This document shows, piece after piece, positions 21,402 to 27,123 of a stretch of 27,123 nucleotides of DNA. Made by a program: the position numbers and the translations under genes. The stretch's first letter is position 1. Every line of letters begins with the position of its first letter. Source of the DNA: a virus; the IMG/VR virus record IMGVR_UViG_3300036820_000429, positions 1 to 27,123 of that record; one strand, given 5' to 3'. The notes under the pieces are model-generated. The model was not told the origin of the DNA, ran no database searches, and worked only from the letters and a program-made list of their open reading frames with translations.

Positions 21402-22051
21402 CCGCCATGGAGGCCGTCTCTGATGTCGCCCTGAAGCACGCCTGGGGATTCGACGCCGGCGACACCGGCCGCCAGATAATCCTGGTCTCCGTCGCGCTGT
21501 TCGCCAACGAGGACGGGACCGGTCGGTACGACATGCCGGACGGGCTGCTGGCCGATAAATGCAACATGCCCATGCCGCGCCTGAGGCGCGACCTCCGGTG
21601 GCTGCTGGAAAACGGCTACCTCCGCAGGCGGAGCGCAGATTCCCATGTCTACGACATCCCTCTGAGTGAATCTTCGCGGCAGGAGTGGCGGCAAGCCGCC
21701 GCCGGGCCGGACGGGCCACCTGTGCGGTACCGGCCGAACGGTCCGGATGGTTCATGGGTCGGCGGCCATCCCTCTAGGCCGGGCTGGGAGGCGGCGCCGA
21801 CGCCACAGCCCGGGGACTATGTCGTCTACTTTCTTTTCGACCACGCGGGCGATATCTGCTATGTCGGGAAATCAAAGAACTTCCGCAGCAGGGTCGGCGA
21901 CCATGCCCGCGACAAGACCTTCGAAAGCTGGCTGGCGCTACCCGTTTCCGGTCAGCAAGAAGCCTTTGCCTTTGAAACACGGTATCGCCACGAATATCGT
22001 CCGTACCTGAACATTGCGGGCATGAAGCCGACGGGGGAGGCGGATGAGTGA
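21398..22051 (+). CDS. Fusion of a winged-helix domain and a GIY-YIG nuclease domain
   Basis: 217 residues. The first 90 form a winged helix of the phage replication-initiator type (QIILVSVALFANEDGTGRYD, LRRDLRWLLENGYLRRR). After a Pro/Gly linker (about 100-138), residues 141-205 form a GIY-YIG core: YVVYFL (141-146), the CYVGKS strand (154-159), NFRSRVGDHA with catalytic-type Arg165, and a FETRYRHEYRPYLN helix containing a Glu at 193. The enzyme would nick or cut DNA at sites chosen by the winged helix. It immediately precedes a second winged-helix replication protein, which fits origin nicking or replication restart. The domain pair is unusual to me; novelty is unverified. Confidence 0.7.
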   Translation: MTAMEAVSDVALKHAWGFDAGDTGRQIILVSVALFANEDGTGRYDMPDGLLADKCNMPMPRLRRDLRWLLENGYLRRRSADSHVYDIPLSESSRQEWRQAAAGPDGPPVRYRPNGPDGSWVGGHPSRPGWEAAPTPQPGDYVVYFLFDHAGDICYVGKSKNFRSRVGDHARDKTFESWLALPVSGQQEAFAFETRYRHEYRPYLNIAGMKPTGEADE

Positions 22052-23003
22052 AGGCCTGCGCAAACGGAGGCGACCGTACCTCAACGTTCCCAGTGCGGCC
22101 GTCAATGACCGCCGTCTGTCCTATAAAGCCCGCGGCATTCATCACTACCTCCTGGACAAGCCCGCGGGATGGGACGTGAGATCCCTTGCCATCGCCGGTG
22201 ACAGCGACGCTGACGGCAAGGATTCCGTTCAGGCGGGGCTTAGGGAGCTTGCGCGGCTGGGCTACTACCGGATCGAGCGCCGACGCCTCCGGGACGGGCG
22301 CCTGCTCACGGGCACGGCTGTTTCCGAGTATCCGGATCCGGTATGGGCCGACCAGTATGCCGAGCATGAGGGGCCGGTCGACTGTGTTCAGCAGATGGAC
22401 GGGACGTTCCGCGTGCGGCGCAAGGACGGCACTCTCGTACCCGACGGGTTCGAGGACGATGAGGATCCATTCGACCCAAATGGCGGTGTTTGTGCAGGTC
22501 AGGCCGGAACCGGGTTTCCCGGCACCGGGCCAGCCGGTTCCGGTGCAGCCGGTTCCGGCCAAACCGGTGCCGGTCCAGCCGGAACCGGAAAACCCCGCGC
22601 CTCTACCAATACAGAGGAACCACTACGGGAACCTCCGGTTCCCTCGGGAGGTTCCGCGAGATCCGACGTCGAACGGCTCTGCGACCACCTCGCTGGCCTG
22701 ATCGAAGCCAACGGGTCCAGGCGGCCGACCGTCACGAAGAAGTGGCGCGATGCATGCCGCCTCCTGCTAGATGCCGATGGAAGGTCCGAGGAGCAGATCC
22801 GGAAAGCCATCGACTGGTGCCAGGCCGATGAGTTCTGGCGCGCGAACGTTATGTCGATGCCAACCCTGCGAGAGAAATACGACATGCTCCGCCTGAGGGC
22901 ACAGGCAAAGCGGAACGGCGACGCCAATGGACGCAATCAATCCCCCCGAGTGGACTATCCCGATGAGGAGTACGGCAGTGGCTTCACCCCCCGATCCGCA
23001 TGA
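22044..23003 (+). CDS. Winged-helix replication protein (replisome-organiser-like)
   Basis: 319 residues with GGGGGAGG before the ATG. The N-terminal 90 residues carry a winged helix (YLNVPSAAVNDRRLSYKARG, DSVQAGLRELARLGYYRIER), a form common in actinophage replication initiators. A Gly-Ser-Thr-rich linker (about 150-190) is encoded by GGAACC hexamers. The C-terminal region (KKWRDACRLLLDADGRSEEQ, CQADEFWRANVMSMPTLREK) resembles the C-terminal tail of phage replication proteins that recruit the helicase loader. It precedes a DnaC-like loader and the DnaB helicase, so it is likely the origin-binding protein. Confidence 0.75.
   Translation: MSEGLRKRRRPYLNVPSAAVNDRRLSYKARGIHHYLLDKPAGWDVRSLAIAGDSDADGKDSVQAGLRELARLGYYRIERRRLRDGRLLTGTAVSEYPDPVWADQYAEHEGPVDCVQQMDGTFRVRRKDGTLVPDGFEDDEDPFDPNGGVCAGQAGTGFPGTGPAGSGAAGSGQTGAGPAGTGKPRASTNTEEPLREPPVPSGGSARSDVERLCDHLAGLIEANGSRRPTVTKKWRDACRLLLDADGRSEEQIRKAIDWCQADEFWRANVMSMPTLREKYDMLRLRAQAKRNGDANGRNQSPRVDYPDEEYGSGFTPRSA
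22506..22655. repeat. GGTTCC/GGAACC hexamer cluster in the replication-protein linker
   Basis: Eight exact copies (four of each orientation) occur in 150 bases, several within CCGGTTCCGG or CCGGAACCGG cores. They encode Gly-Ser-Gly-Thr and Pro-rich residues between the two domains of the winged-helix replication protein. It is the same hexamer as in the left-arm genes but on the opposite coding strand. Confidence 0.8.
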
Positions 23004-23712
23004 CAGCCTGATCGACGATTTCCCCGGCGCGCTGAGCGCGGTCTGCGACGGCGACGGATGGGTCACCGTGAAGCACCCCGATCGCACCGCCGAGGCGCAC
23101 TGCCCGGTATGCACCGAGAGCCACCTGATCGAGGCCATCCGCCAGTTCATACCCCCTCGCTTCCGCGCCCCGTTCCAGCTGGACCCCCAGATCCTGACCT
23201 GGGCCTTCACCTCCCCCGGACGCGCAAAGAAGTCCGGCCTGATGCTCAACGGCCCGGTCGGGACCGGCAAGACGCACGCCGCCTGGCTGGCCACCGCGGA
23301 GTGGTGCGCGGCAACCGGGACGTACCCCTGGCCCGGGAGCGTGATCTTCCAGCGGGTGACCGACCTGCTCGACGCGTTCCGCCCGCAGGATGACCGCACG
23401 CAGGTCCGGGTCCGCGACTGCCAGGCCGCGGACCTCCTGGTGCTCGACGACCTCGGGGCCGAGAAGCCGTCGGAATGGGCGGCCGAGCGGCTCTACATGA
23501 TCATTGACGAGCGGTACGTCAGCTGCCGGCCGCTCATCGTCACCACGAACTACCCCGAGTCCAGGCTCGCCGCCCGGCTGTCGGGACTGCCTGACGGCGC
23601 GCCCGGCCGGTCGGTGGCGGAAGGCCCGGGATCCCGGATCGCGTCGCGGCTCGCCGAGATGTGCGCCGTGGTCCCCATGAAGGGTGCCGATCGCAGGATG
23701 GGTGCGGCATGA
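22978..23712 (+). CDS. DnaC-like AAA+ helicase loader
   Basis: 244 residues. I chose GTG 22978 (GAGGAG 7 bases upstream) over ATG 22927, which would overlap the previous gene by 77 bases. A possible zinc site (C23, CPVC at 42-45) precedes the AAA+ core: Walker A GPVGTGKT at 92-99, Walker B LLVLDDLGAE at 153-162, and the sensor-1 region IVTTNYPES. The arginine-finger region is near the C-terminus (SRIASRLAEM). Such loaders place DnaB on the origin. It is next to the DnaB gene and the winged-helix replication protein, forming a complete phage-style initiation set. Confidence 0.85.
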   Translation: MASPPDPHDSLIDDFPGALSAVCDGDGWVTVKHPDRTAEAHCPVCTESHLIEAIRQFIPPRFRAPFQLDPQILTWAFTSPGRAKKSGLMLNGPVGTGKTHAAWLATAEWCAATGTYPWPGSVIFQRVTDLLDAFRPQDDRTQVRVRDCQAADLLVLDDLGAEKPSEWAAERLYMIIDERYVSCRPLIVTTNYPESRLAARLSGLPDGAPGRSVAEGPGSRIASRLAEMCAVVPMKGADRRMGAA

Positions 23713-24197
23713 CCCATGCCCGCCTACGGCGAAGCCTTCGAGAAGGCCGCAGACCGGCCCCCGTTCAGCAACGGGTCCATGTGGGAAATCTGGTCGTGGG
23801 ACAACTGCAGGCACTGCGTCAACGACGGTATGGGCACCGCCCAGGACCAGGGGACTGCCCGTTCTGTGCCCGCATCGCCGCTGGCGAGTTCGAGTACTCC
23901 GACCCGGCAAGCGTCGCATTCCAGCCGCTGAATCCGGTGACGCCGGGTCATTTCCTCGTCGTGCCGAGACGCCACGTCTCGCATGCGCTCGAGTCGCCGC
24001 CCGCTGCGGGCCTGGCGCTCGAGTTCGCCGCGTACCTCGCGAACCGGATGGGGCTGGAGGCGTGCAACTTCATCACGTCCGCCGGGGCGCTGGCCAGCCA
24101 GACCGTTTTCCACTTGCATCTGCACGTGGTGCCCCGTCGCGAGGATGACGGCCTGGCACTCCCGTGGACCGGACAGCGGGAAGCAGGTACGACATGA
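23709..24197 (+). CDS. HIT-family protein (C-terminal frame of a probable frameshifted gene)
   Basis: From residue about 49 the frame encodes a HIT domain: DCPFCARIAAGEFEY, GHFLVVPRRHV, and the histidine triad FHLHLHVVPRR near 144-154. HIT proteins hydrolyse or transfer nucleotides; the substrate is unknown. The frame starts with an ATG overlapping the DnaC stop, but its first 48 codons have poor third-position GC (26 of 48) while the alternative frame is strongly coding. The real N-terminus is therefore probably in the 23716 frame, joined at the GGGG at 23850-23853 by a -1 shift. The 24194 gene overlaps its stop by ATGA. Confidence 0.7.
   Translation: MTHARLRRSLREGRRPAPVQQRVHVGNLVVGQLQALRQRRYGHRPGPGDCPFCARIAAGEFEYSDPASVAFQPLNPVTPGHFLVVPRRHVSHALESPPAAGLALEFAAYLANRMGLEACNFITSAGALASQTVFHLHLHVVPRREDDGLALPWTGQREAGTT
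23716..23931 (+). CDS. N-terminal coding frame of the HIT locus (FSNG...CRHC protein)
   Basis: This frame begins MPAYGEAFEKAADRPPFSNG and continues MWEIWSWDNCRHCVNDG. The FSNG...W..NC.xC.ND pattern is typical of a small cysteine-containing protein family in actinophages. Third-position GC is very high here (42 of 46 codons up to 23853), then falls (16 of 25) to the stop at 23931. A -1 slip at GGGG would give AQDQG joined to DCPFCARI and a single product of about 160 residues. It could instead be a separate truncated gene. Confidence 0.55.
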   Translation: MPAYGEAFEKAADRPPFSNGSMWEIWSWDNCRHCVNDGMGTAQDQGTARSVPASPLASSSTPTRQASHSSR

Positions 24198-24373
24198 GCG
24201 AGAGCCCGGTCGGCCCGGAGCCGTGCCAGTGCCACACGTCGGTCGCCGCAGTGTCGCCGGTCCACCCCGGCCACTGCTGCTTCCTGCCCGCCAGCCAGGA
24301 CTGCCACCGCGAAGAGGTCGAGGCGTGGGAGCGCTGGCGTGACCGGGCCTGGGGACGGGGGCCAGCCTCATGA
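24194..24373 (+). CDS. Small Cys/His-rich protein
   Basis: 59 residues from an ATG overlapping the HIT stop by ATGA. It carries CQCHTS and HCCFLPASQDCH, five cysteines and three histidines, consistent with one or two zinc sites. The C-terminus is a charged Trp-rich helix (EEVEAWERWRDRAWG). It overlaps the DnaB start by ATGA. Function unknown; small zinc-binding proteins are common between phage replication genes. Confidence 0.55.
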   Translation: MSESPVGPEPCQCHTSVAAVSPVHPGHCCFLPASQDCHREEVEAWERWRDRAWGRGPAS

Positions 24374-25842
24374 CCGCCAACGGAACCCACCTAGCCGATC
24401 CGTCGTCCATGCCCGACCTCAGCGAGATCCCGCACGACGCCGCTGCCGAGCGGTGCACGCTGGCCGCGATGATGCTGTCGAGGGACGCCATCGCCGACGT
24501 GCTCGAGGTCCTCCGGCCCGAGGATCACTACCGCCCGGCCCACCAGATGATCCACGAGGCGATATTCCGCCTGTACAGCCGCCCGGCAGCCGACGGCAAG
24601 CCGGTGCGCGTGGACGCGGTCACGGTCGCGGACGAGCTGGGGCGCACCGGCGAGCTCGCCCGGGTCGGCGGCGCCCTCTACCTGCACACCTGCATTCACG
24701 AGCTCCCGTCCGCCGCGAACGCCGGCCATTACGCGCGCATCGTCCGCGACCACGCGATCCTGCGGAGCCTGGACTCGGTCGGCACGCGGATCGTCCAGTC
24801 CGTCCGCGCCCGGCTCGACGCCGACCCGCGCGACCTGGTCGACCGGGCAGCCGCCGACCTCCTCGGCATCACCGTCGGCCGCGACGGCGACGAGCTCACC
24901 GCAGCCGCCGAGATCCTGCCGGGTGCGCTGGATGAGATCGAGGCGATCGCCCGCAACGGCGTGATGACCGGCGTGCCCACCGGGTTCGCGGACCTGGACG
25001 CCCTCACCAACGGCCTGCACCCGGGCCAGATGATCGTAGTGGCCGCCCGGGTCGGTTTCGGGAAAAGCACGGTCGGGATGGATTTTGCCCGCAGCGCGGC
25101 CATAAAGCACGGCCTGCCGACAGCATTCTTCAGCCTGGAGATGAGCCGCAACGAGCTCATGATGCGGATGCTGTCCGCGGAGGCCAGGGTCCCGCTGCAG
25201 GGCATGCGCACCGGCACCCTGACCGACGACGACTGGGACCGCCTGTCCCGGTTCTCGCCGGGCATCGCCGGGGCGCCCCTGTTCATTGACACGTCCCCGG
25301 ACATCTCGGTCTCCGCGATCCGGGCCAAGTGCCGCCGCCTGCAGCACCAGCACGGCCTGAAGTTCGTCATCGTCGACTACCTGCAGCTGATGTCCTCGCC
25401 GCGGCGCACCGAGAACCGGCAGGTCGAGGTCGCGGAGATCTCCCGGGGCCTCAAGCTCCTGGCGAAGGAACTGGACGTCCCTGTCGTCGCGATCTCCCAG
25501 CTGAACCGCGGGCCGGAGCAGCGGCAGGACAAGCGGCCCCTCATGTCCGACCTGCGCGAGTCGGGAGCCGTGGAGGCTGACGCCGATGTCGTCATCCTGA
25601 TCTTCCGCGAGGACGCCTACGACAAGGAATCCCCCCGCGCGGGGGAGGCGGACCTGATCGTGGCCAAGCACAGGAACGGGCCGACCGCGACGGTGACAGT
25701 GGCGGCGCAGCTCCATTATTCGCGGTTCGTCGATATGCACCGGGAGCCGAGTCCTCCGCCACGTGCCCACAGCCAGCCCGTCGCTGCCACCCCCCCGGAC
25801 TGGCCCTGGTCCCCGTCGAGGCCGGGGGAGGAGGACGCGTGA
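24370..25842 (+). CDS. dnaB: Replicative DNA helicase DnaB
   Basis: 490 residues, near the usual length. The N-terminal domain (about 20-160) contains AAAERCTLAAMMLSRDAI. The RecA-like C-terminal domain shows Walker A AARVGFGKST at 225-234 (first Gly replaced by Ala, as in many actinobacterial DnaB), FFSLEMSRNE at 253-262, Walker B VIVDYLQLMSS at 333-343, and the AKHRNGPT loop at 432-439. The hexamer unwinds DNA ahead of the fork, loaded here by the DnaC-like protein. The C-terminal 30 residues are a Pro-rich tail. ATGA and GTGA overlaps tie it to its neighbours. Confidence 0.95.
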   Translation: MTANGTHLADPSSMPDLSEIPHDAAAERCTLAAMMLSRDAIADVLEVLRPEDHYRPAHQMIHEAIFRLYSRPAADGKPVRVDAVTVADELGRTGELARVGGALYLHTCIHELPSAANAGHYARIVRDHAILRSLDSVGTRIVQSVRARLDADPRDLVDRAAADLLGITVGRDGDELTAAAEILPGALDEIEAIARNGVMTGVPTGFADLDALTNGLHPGQMIVVAARVGFGKSTVGMDFARSAAIKHGLPTAFFSLEMSRNELMMRMLSAEARVPLQGMRTGTLTDDDWDRLSRFSPGIAGAPLFIDTSPDISVSAIRAKCRRLQHQHGLKFVIVDYLQLMSSPRRTENRQVEVAEISRGLKLLAKELDVPVVAISQLNRGPEQRQDKRPLMSDLRESGAVEADADVVILIFREDAYDKESPRAGEADLIVAKHRNGPTATVTVAAQLHYSRFVDMHREPSPPPRAHSQPVAATPPDWPWSPSRPGEEDA

Positions 25843-26081
25843 GCGAGATCATGGACAGTCCCGTCCGGGACCTGTGGGCCGGCGAGCCGCCGTCCGCGCT
25901 CGCCACCACGGCCGCGAACGCATTGTTCCGCGCGGATATCTACACGGTCAGGGAGCTCACCGGGCGGACGGCGCAGGACCTGCTCGGCGAGCGGCAGATC
26001 GGTCCGGCCCTGCTGGCCGAGGTGCGGCGCGTGCTGAAGAGGCAGAAGCCCGCGCTGTACCTGAAGGGGGAGTCGCCGTGA
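25839..26081 (+). CDS. Helix-hairpin-helix protein (RNA polymerase alpha-CTD-like fold)
   Basis: 80 residues from a GTG overlapping the DnaB stop. The core LATTAANALFRADIYTVREL, then ERQIGPALLAEVRRVLKR, matches the helix-hairpin-helix layout of RNA polymerase alpha C-terminal domains and other DNA-binding HhH modules (a hydrophobic core plus IGPALLAE-like hairpin). It likely binds DNA without sequence specificity or contacts a replication protein. Function is otherwise unknown. Confidence 0.65.
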   Translation: MSEIMDSPVRDLWAGEPPSALATTAANALFRADIYTVRELTGRTAQDLLGERQIGPALLAEVRRVLKRQKPALYLKGESP

Positions 26082-26473
26082 GCGTCACCGCTGCCCCGCC
26101 CCGCCGCCAGGCCTCCGCAATGGACGTGCTCGCCGCGGCGATGAGCGAGGACGAGCTGCTCGCCTCGGTGACCTGCGGCACCCGCAGCAAGCCGGGCCTG
26201 TGCAGGCTGCTCGGCCTGAGGTGGTACCACCCATGGAACTCGAAACATAGCGTCGGCGGCTGGCCGGACCTCGCGATCGCGGGTCCCGATGCGATCCTGT
26301 TCGCCGAGCTGAAGAGTCAGCGCGGGCGCGTGTCGCCGGCCCAGAGGGAATGGATCGCCGCACTGGAGCGCGCGGGCCAGCGCGTGTGCGTCTGGCGCCC
26401 TGTTCAGTTTCTGTCGGGTGAGATCCAGCGCGAGCTCGCGGCGCTCGCGAAGCCGGAGAGGCGGGTCGCATGA
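26078..26473 (+). CDS. VRR-NUC-type nuclease
   Basis: 131 residues from a GTG overlapping the previous stop. The central segment is GGWPDLAIAGPDAILFAELK at 60-79: a Pro-Asp and then Glu-x-Lys, as in the PD-(D/E)XK core of the VRR-NUC family. A conserved-type Q89..W92 helix follows (SPAQREWIAALERAG). Such small phage nucleases cut branched DNA or DNA ends. It is next to a DNA methyltransferase and the replication genes, so recombination or repair of replicating DNA is the likely setting. Confidence 0.75.
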   Translation: MSVTAAPPRRQASAMDVLAAAMSEDELLASVTCGTRSKPGLCRLLGLRWYHPWNSKHSVGGWPDLAIAGPDAILFAELKSQRGRVSPAQREWIAALERAGQRVCVWRPVQFLSGEIQRELAALAKPERRVA

Positions 26474-27123
26474 CGGCGACACTTGAGCGCGACCAGTCCG
26501 GCCCGGTGCTCCTGGTCGGCTTCCCGAATGACCTCACGATCGGGTCCCTGTGCTCGGGCTACGACGGGCTGGGCGCTGCCGTCCGGTCAGTCATCGGCGG
26601 ACGGCACGTGTGGTTCGCGGACAACGACCCGGACGCGGCGGCACTGCTTGCCTGCCGGTATCCGGGCACGCCGAATCTCGGCGACATATCCGAGATCGAC
26701 TACTCTGCGGTCCCGTCGGTCGACGTACTTGAATTTGGCTTCAGCTGCCAGGACATAAGCCAGGCGGGCGGCCGCGCGGGCCTGCGCGAGGACACGCGCT
26801 CGGGTAATACCTGGGCGCATTGCTTCCGGGCGGTCGCAGAACTGCGGCCGTCTCTTGTGGTCATCGAGAACGTCAGGAGCCTGACCAGTGCAGACGCCGA
26901 TAGCGACCTGGAATTCTGCCCGGAGTGCATGGGAGACGGGTCAGCAGACCCTATGGTGCGAGCACTCGGAGTTGTTCTCGGGGACCTGGCCGGCATCGGG
27001 TATGACACGCAATGGTGTTGCGTACGAGCTTCCGATGCCGGCGCTCCCCACCGCCGGGAGCGCATCTTCATCCTCGCGTGGCCTGCTGCCGACCCCGGCG
27101 GCGGGGAATTTCAACGACGGGGA
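26470..27123 (+). CDS. C5-cytosine DNA methyltransferase, truncated by the window edge
   Basis: 218 residues seen; the frame is open to the edge. Motif I is LCSGYDGLG (27-35). Motif IV carries the catalytic Cys in FGFSCQDIS (Cys93), but the usual Pro before it is Ser. Motif VI is ENV at 133-135, and motif VIII is VRASDAGAPHRRERIF at 185-200. Between VI and VIII lies a CPEC that could hold zinc. It overlaps the VRR-NUC gene by ATGA. The target-recognition domain lies beyond the window. Phage-borne enzymes of this kind usually protect DNA from host restriction. Confidence 0.85.
   Translation, partial: MTATLERDQSGPVLLVGFPNDLTIGSLCSGYDGLGAAVRSVIGGRHVWFADNDPDAAALLACRYPGTPNLGDISEIDYSAVPSVDVLEFGFSCQDISQAGGRAGLREDTRSGNTWAHCFRAVAELRPSLVVIENVRSLTSADADSDLEFCPECMGDGSADPMVRALGVVLGDLAGIGYDTQWCCVRASDAGAPHRRERIFILAWPAADPGGGEFQRRG

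Noticed and set aside
24391-25770. Long 459-codon open frame on the minus strand
   Set aside because: It is the antisense shadow of dnaB, whose motifs are complete. High GC content leaves long antisense frames open.

Overview
The window is high-GC DNA whose genes almost all end codons in G or C and often start with GTG or TTG. This points to an actinomycete (Actinomycetota), but nothing here identifies the genus. Nearly every gene overlaps its neighbour by ATGA, GTGA or TTGA, so the DNA is organised into two long, translationally coupled operons that run in opposite directions. The content is that of a mobile element: a plasmid, an integrative conjugative element or a phage-plasmid. No integrase, relaxase, capsid, terminase, rRNA or tRNA gene is visible, so the type of element is an inference.

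Left arm (about 1-12017, minus strand): partition and DNA-transfer functions. Read in the direction of transcription, it holds a MerR-like regulator, a 30-residue membrane peptide, several small membrane proteins, a DUF2637-like membrane protein with a C-terminal helix-turn-helix, a complete FtsK/SpoIIIE translocase with its DNA-reading gamma domain, and a secreted peptidoglycan-hydrolase-like protein. Four tandem 8-bp repeats follow, then a ParA ATPase, a ribbon-helix-helix-like candidate partner, a zinc-ribbon-like protein, a ParB-type protein and a second ParB-fold protein (DUF6551-like). A further gene runs off the left edge.

Centre (about 12018-15180): control region. A near-consensus promoter fires left and a second promoter fires right. 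Just downstream of each lies the same roughly 36-bp motif (29 of 36 identical), which looks like a shared operator. Between them are an autoregulated-looking GntR/HutC regulator, a YGSNM-motif (gamma-glutamylcyclotransferase-like) protein, a small membrane protein, and a minus-strand Cro/C1-like helix-turn-helix protein.

Right arm (15181-27123, mostly plus strand): phage-style recombination and replication. It begins with a RecE-like PD-(D/E)XK nuclease, a putative annealing recombinase, a coiled-coil protein, an HNH endonuclease and a beta-class DNA methyltransferase, followed by small unknown genes. After a divergent promoter region with two tiny leader ORFs come a winged-helix/GIY-YIG fusion, a replication-initiator-like winged-helix protein, a DnaC-like loader, a HIT protein that appears split by a frameshift, the DnaB helicase, a helix-hairpin-helix protein, a VRR-NUC nuclease and a truncated cytosine-5 methyltransferase.

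The most unusual signals are: (1) the hexamer GGAACC/GGTTCC massed in unrelated genes on both arms and read in all three frames; (2) the 8-bp tandem array near parA, a candidate FtsK-reading, transfer or centromere site; (3) the shared operator; (4) the winged-helix/GIY-YIG fusion; (5) the coding-frame switch at a G-run in the HIT locus; and (6) paired tiny leader ORFs. The element resembles an actinobacterial conjugative/partition plasmid backbone joined to a phage replication module.
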